Source of the DNA: Planctomycetaceae bacterium
Lineage (GTDB): Bacteria; Planctomycetota; Planctomycetia; Pirellulales; PALSA-1355
Direction: 5' to 3'
Length of the DNA: 54,483 bases
NCBI GenBank assembly: GCA_003153375.1
Contig: PLYM01000059.1
Coordinates: 30,187 to 84,669 of the forward strand
Shown here: positions 51,496 to 54,483 of the stretch, one piece after another
Layout of the letters: the number at the start of each line of letters is the position of its first letter
Numbering within the stretch: the first letter of the stretch is position 1
Made by a program: the position numbers and the translations under genes
Notes under the pieces: model-generated
The model's database searches: none
Seen by the model: the letters and a program-made list of their open reading frames with translations, nothing else
What the model was told of the DNA's origin: nothing

Positions 51496-53118
51496 ATGGA
51501 TCGTAACACTTTTGCCGCTTGCGCTGTCTTTGCACTGCCGCTGAGCATTTTGAGCGTTGGCTGCGACGCTGCCCCGGGCAGCAGCAGCCGTTCCGCTCGC
51601 TCCGCGGCGCCGGCCGTGCTGGCCGAGTTGGACCACCTGCCTGCCGGCGGCCGCCACCGCCACGCTGACAGCCGCTTCGCCCAGGCGACGCAGTTGATCG
51701 ATGAGGATTCGGTGGTCCCCGCCCCGCAACAGGCCAACGACGGGGCGATCGCCCGGCCCGGTGAATTGCGCCGCGTGCCAGTTCAATTACCGGTCGAACC
51801 ACTCGATGCTCCTGCGGCGCCCGAGCCCGAGGGAGCGGCTGCCGGCACTCCGCCGACAAACGCACCATCGGCGACACTGAGCGTGCCGATGGGCGAAGTC
51901 GACGCCCGAATCGTGTTTCCCAGCGGTGAAGTCGAAATGTCGGCTCCGCAACCAACCGACGGTGCCGCTGTGTCACAGCCAGCCGTACCGTCGGTGACGA
52001 CGCGCGTCGAGCCGCCGGTCGTAACGACCGCGCCCGCGCCGCAGATGAGCGCAGTCATTCAGGCACCAGCGCCCGTGCAAGCTCCGCGGCAGGCCCCGAT
52101 AGCCGCGGCGCCCGTCGTTTCCGAACCCGCGTCCTCGGCTCCGGTCACGGACCGGCGGGCCCTGATGCCCTGGGCCAACGCCGTGCGGCACACGCCCGAG
52201 ATGAACGCCGTCTCGCGGCAAGCTCACGGCCGCGTGCAACATGGCTTTCGGCTGGCCGAACGTGGCGCCCTGTATTTGGCAAGGGCCGAATTCATCGCGG
52301 CCTTACAAGTGCTCACGCAAGCCAGCGACACCGAACAAAACACCCGGCTCTATACGCAGGCCTTGGCCAACGGCCTGATCGCGCTCAAGGAATCGAGCGA
52401 CTTCGTCCGCGCCACGGGCGGCACGTCGCAGGCCGACGTGCCCAAGCTCGTGGCCAGCCATCGCACGGTCGTCTTTAAAAACTCGTCGCCCGCCAGCGTC
52501 AACCCGATGCAGGCGGCGCAGCGTTATTACTCCTATGCCCAGGAACAACTGGCCGCGGCCGCCGCGCAAGAGCCGAGCGGGTCGATGGCCTTGTTCGGTT
52601 TGGCCAAGGTGGCCATTGCTTCGGCGGGCAACGACAAATCACAGCAATTCGAGCACGCCGCGCAAGCCATGACGCTGTTTCAGGCCGCCTTGATTGCCGA
52701 GCCGAACAATTTTTTGGCCGCGAATGAGTTGGGCGTGCTGTTGGCCGAGAACGGAAATCTGGTCCGCGCCCGCGATTGGCTGATCCACAGCGTAACGATA
52801 TCGCCGCAAGCGGCCACCTGGCAGAACCTGGCTTCGGTACACGCACGGCTGGGAGAGAAGCAACTGGCCGACCAGGCGTTGGCTCAGGCCACCGCGCTGC
52901 GTCAAGCGAGTCCACCCAGCGGCGTGCCCGCGGTGCAGATGCTGGATCCCGAAACGTTTGCACGCATGGCGCCGGTCTCTGACACGGTGTTGCCAGCGGT
53001 CACGGCGGTCAAACCACCGGCCAAGACCGCATCGGCGCCAGCCCCGGCCCCGGCGCCGACCGTCGAGACCGCACGGAGGGGAATTTCCGACTGGCTCCCT
53101 TGGAATGCCCGTCGTTAA
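51496..53118 (+). CDS. Extracytoplasmic TPR protein in an exopolysaccharide export locus
   Basis: A 540-residue protein. A hydrophobic start ends in LSILSVGC (possible lipidation at Cys 23, though Ser at -3 is not standard). A long Pro/Ala-rich linker (about 60-230) leads to a helical region (about 250-460) with TPR-like pairs: HGFRLAERGALYLARAEFIA, NFLAANELGVLLAENGNLVRA and WQNLASVHARLGEKQLADQA. It ends in another Pro/Ala stretch and GISDWLPWNARR. TPR lipoproteins often scaffold polysaccharide export machines, and the next gene encodes the outer-membrane channel. Confidence 0.82.
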   Translation: MDRNTFAACAVFALPLSILSVGCDAAPGSSSRSARSAAPAVLAELDHLPAGGRHRHADSRFAQATQLIDEDSVVPAPQQANDGAIARPGELRRVPVQLPVEPLDAPAAPEPEGAAAGTPPTNAPSATLSVPMGEVDARIVFPSGEVEMSAPQPTDGAAVSQPAVPSVTTRVEPPVVTTAPAPQMSAVIQAPAPVQAPRQAPIAAAPVVSEPASSAPVTDRRALMPWANAVRHTPEMNAVSRQAHGRVQHGFRLAERGALYLARAEFIAALQVLTQASDTEQNTRLYTQALANGLIALKESSDFVRATGGTSQADVPKLVASHRTVVFKNSSPASVNPMQAAQRYYSYAQEQLAAAAAQEPSGSMALFGLAKVAIASAGNDKSQQFEHAAQAMTLFQAALIAEPNNFLAANELGVLLAENGNLVRARDWLIHSVTISPQAATWQNLASVHARLGEKQLADQALAQATALRQASPPSGVPAVQMLDPETFARMAPVSDTVLPAVTAVKPPAKTASAPAPAPAPTVETARRGISDWLPWNARR

Positions 53119-53139
53119 TCGATCAAGGAAATGGAATTC

Positions 53140-54462
53140 ATGCGACCGAGAACTACAAGTTTGCTCCGCGACGCAGGCCCCACCCAAATGCCGACGTCCA
53201 TCCTGAAGCGACTGCGCCCGAGGGCACTGGCAACGATCTGCGTGATCGGTTTGCTGGGCGGGCTCGGGGTATGCATAGGAGCAGACTGGGGCCGAGAGCC
53301 CGCGCCCCCCCGAGGCACTGCCGCGCGAGACACCGCCAATCGCGCGGCCGTGCCCTCTCAGGACACCGTCGTCGACCAGCAGTTCCTGCTTTGCCAGGCC
53401 TTGAGCCCGGCCGACCCGTGCCCCATTCCGGCCGTCGATTGCAGCCGCGATCCGACGAATTGCGAGTGCGAAAAAATCGGCTGGAAAGGCCTGGGCCCGG
53501 TCGTGGGCTTTCAGGAATATGCCCAGGGTGAATACGTGGGCCGCTCCCGTCTGCCGCACGTTTCCAACTACCGGCTTCGCGTCGACGATCAGTTGAACTT
53601 CGTCTTCCGCGTGACCCGCAACGAAATTCCGGCCCCCTATGAAATCAACGTCGGAGACGAGCTGACCATCGAGTCGGCCACGGACAAGGACCTGCGCCGG
53701 GCGCTGATCGTGCTGCCCGATGGCACGATTACCCTGCCGCTGTTGGGACAGATTCGAGCCGCTCACCTGACGGTGGCGCAATTGCGTGATTCGCTGGATG
53801 AGAATTATCGCAAGTTCTACAAGGTGCCGGCCATAACCGTGACGCCCACCAAGGTCGACACGAAGCTGGAAGACTTACGCTATACGGTCGGCGGCCGCTC
53901 GGGTTTTGGCGGCCAGCAACTGCCCGGCCGCGTGACCCCCGAGGGTACGGTGCAGCTGCCCGCGGTCGGCTCCGTACCCGCGCAGGGCCTGACGCTCGAC
54001 GAATTCAAGCAAGAATTGGCCGAGCGGTTCGCCGAGAAGATCGAAGGCATCGAAGTCATGCCGATCCTGACCGTGCGGGCCCCGCGGTATGTGTACGTGC
54101 TGGGCGAAGTGAAGCTGCCGGGCCGCTATACGCTGGACGCCCCGACCACGGTGATGCAGGCCCTGGCCATGGCCGGCAGTTGGAACAACGGCGGTAACAT
54201 CCACCAGATCGTGGTGTTTCGCCGCGCCGACGATTGGCGATTGATTGCCACGGTGCTGGATCTGCGGGCCGCGTTGCTAGGCCGACGCCCCTGCCCCGGC
54301 GGCGAGATTTGGGTGAGCGACGCCGACCTGATCATCGTTCCCAAGAACAAGATCTTGCGAACCGATAACTTCATCGAACTGATCTTCACCAAAGGTATCT
54401 ACGGAATCATCCCGTTCTCGGGCAGCGTCAGCTTCACGAATCTGACAACGCTCACTCACTAG
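53140..54462 (+). CDS. Polysaccharide export protein (Wza/GumB-like)
   Basis: A 440-residue outer-membrane polysaccharide export protein. An N-terminal membrane segment (ICVIGLLGGLGVCI) is followed by a planctomycete-type region with paired cysteines (PCPIPAVDCSRDPTNCEC). Next come the Poly_export domain (YEINVGDELTIESATDKDLR, VLPDGTITLPLLGQIRAAHL) and SLBB-type repeats (VTPEGTVQLPAVGSVPAQGL, RYVYVLGEVKLPGRYTL, TVMQALAMAGSWNNGG). The Wza family forms the channel for capsule or exopolysaccharide. ATG at 53140 is preferred because aagga lies 9-10 bases upstream; an ATG at 53131 is too close to it. It starts a locus that probably continues beyond the window. Confidence 0.9.
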   Translation: MRPRTTSLLRDAGPTQMPTSILKRLRPRALATICVIGLLGGLGVCIGADWGREPAPPRGTAARDTANRAAVPSQDTVVDQQFLLCQALSPADPCPIPAVDCSRDPTNCECEKIGWKGLGPVVGFQEYAQGEYVGRSRLPHVSNYRLRVDDQLNFVFRVTRNEIPAPYEINVGDELTIESATDKDLRRALIVLPDGTITLPLLGQIRAAHLTVAQLRDSLDENYRKFYKVPAITVTPTKVDTKLEDLRYTVGGRSGFGGQQLPGRVTPEGTVQLPAVGSVPAQGLTLDEFKQELAERFAEKIEGIEVMPILTVRAPRYVYVLGEVKLPGRYTLDAPTTVMQALAMAGSWNNGGNIHQIVVFRRADDWRLIATVLDLRAALLGRRPCPGGEIWVSDADLIIVPKNKILRTDNFIELIFTKGIYGIIPFSGSVSFTNLTTLTH

Positions 54463-54483
54463 TTCTACTGTCTGAAATTATCG

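Overview
The window looks like a piece of a planctomycete chromosome, probably Pirellulales-like. The evidence is high GC, a DUF1501 protein, a DUF1080 protein, a TIGR03000 protein, a Planctomycete-extracellular (LEDRRLLA) secreted protein, a PEP-CTERM protein, and many secreted proteins of unknown role. No rRNA, CRISPR array or transposase was seen.

Layout. (1) 1-850: the 3' end of glmS and a small L7/L12-like membrane protein. (2) 851-924: a CAU-anticodon tRNA whose 3' end is the left attachment site of an integrated element of about 12.8 kb (907-13728). An 18-bp copy of the tRNA end lies at 13711-13728. The left half of the element is a compact minus-strand module: small protein, primase-helicase, probable origin, small terminase, AlpA-type HTH, XRE repressor-like HTH, integrase. 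It has no capsid, portal or large terminase gene, so it resembles a phage satellite (PICI/P4-like). The right half carries planctomycete surface-protein cargo and relics: a PEP-CTERM SUMF1-like protein, a Planc_extracel beta-helix protein, a broken copy of that protein's 5' end, a TIGR03000 protein, and several decayed copies of an integrase-tail motif. The integrase gene runs across the att core, so integration and excision should swap its C-terminus.

(3) 13.8-19.7 kb: an NHL-repeat protein; then a minus-strand pair made of a 54-residue peptide gene (LEDRIAP motif, strong ribosome binding site) and a PqqD-like/M50 protease/HlyD fusion exporter, separated by a hairpin attenuator; then an OprB-type porin. 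The peptide and its protease-exporter are the best candidate here for an undescribed RiPP-like or secreted-peptide system.

(4) 19.7-36 kb: mostly housekeeping genes: uvrC without its helix-hairpin-helix end, two phosphohexomutases, a c-di-GMP-I riboswitch in front of a Flp pilin gene, serS, an M20 dipeptidase, clpS, mtaB, rdgB, a secreted M20D amidohydrolase, tyrS and ispD.

(5) 36-54.5 kb: small proteins, DUF1080 and DUF1501 proteins, a four-gene beta-oxidation cluster (fadB-, fadA-, fadD- and acyl-CoA dehydrogenase-like), a DUF4430/DUF6580 pair that may be an uptake system, a secreted helical-repeat-like protein, a histone-deacetylase-family protein, and the start of an exopolysaccharide export locus (TPR protein, then a Wza-like protein) that probably continues past the window.
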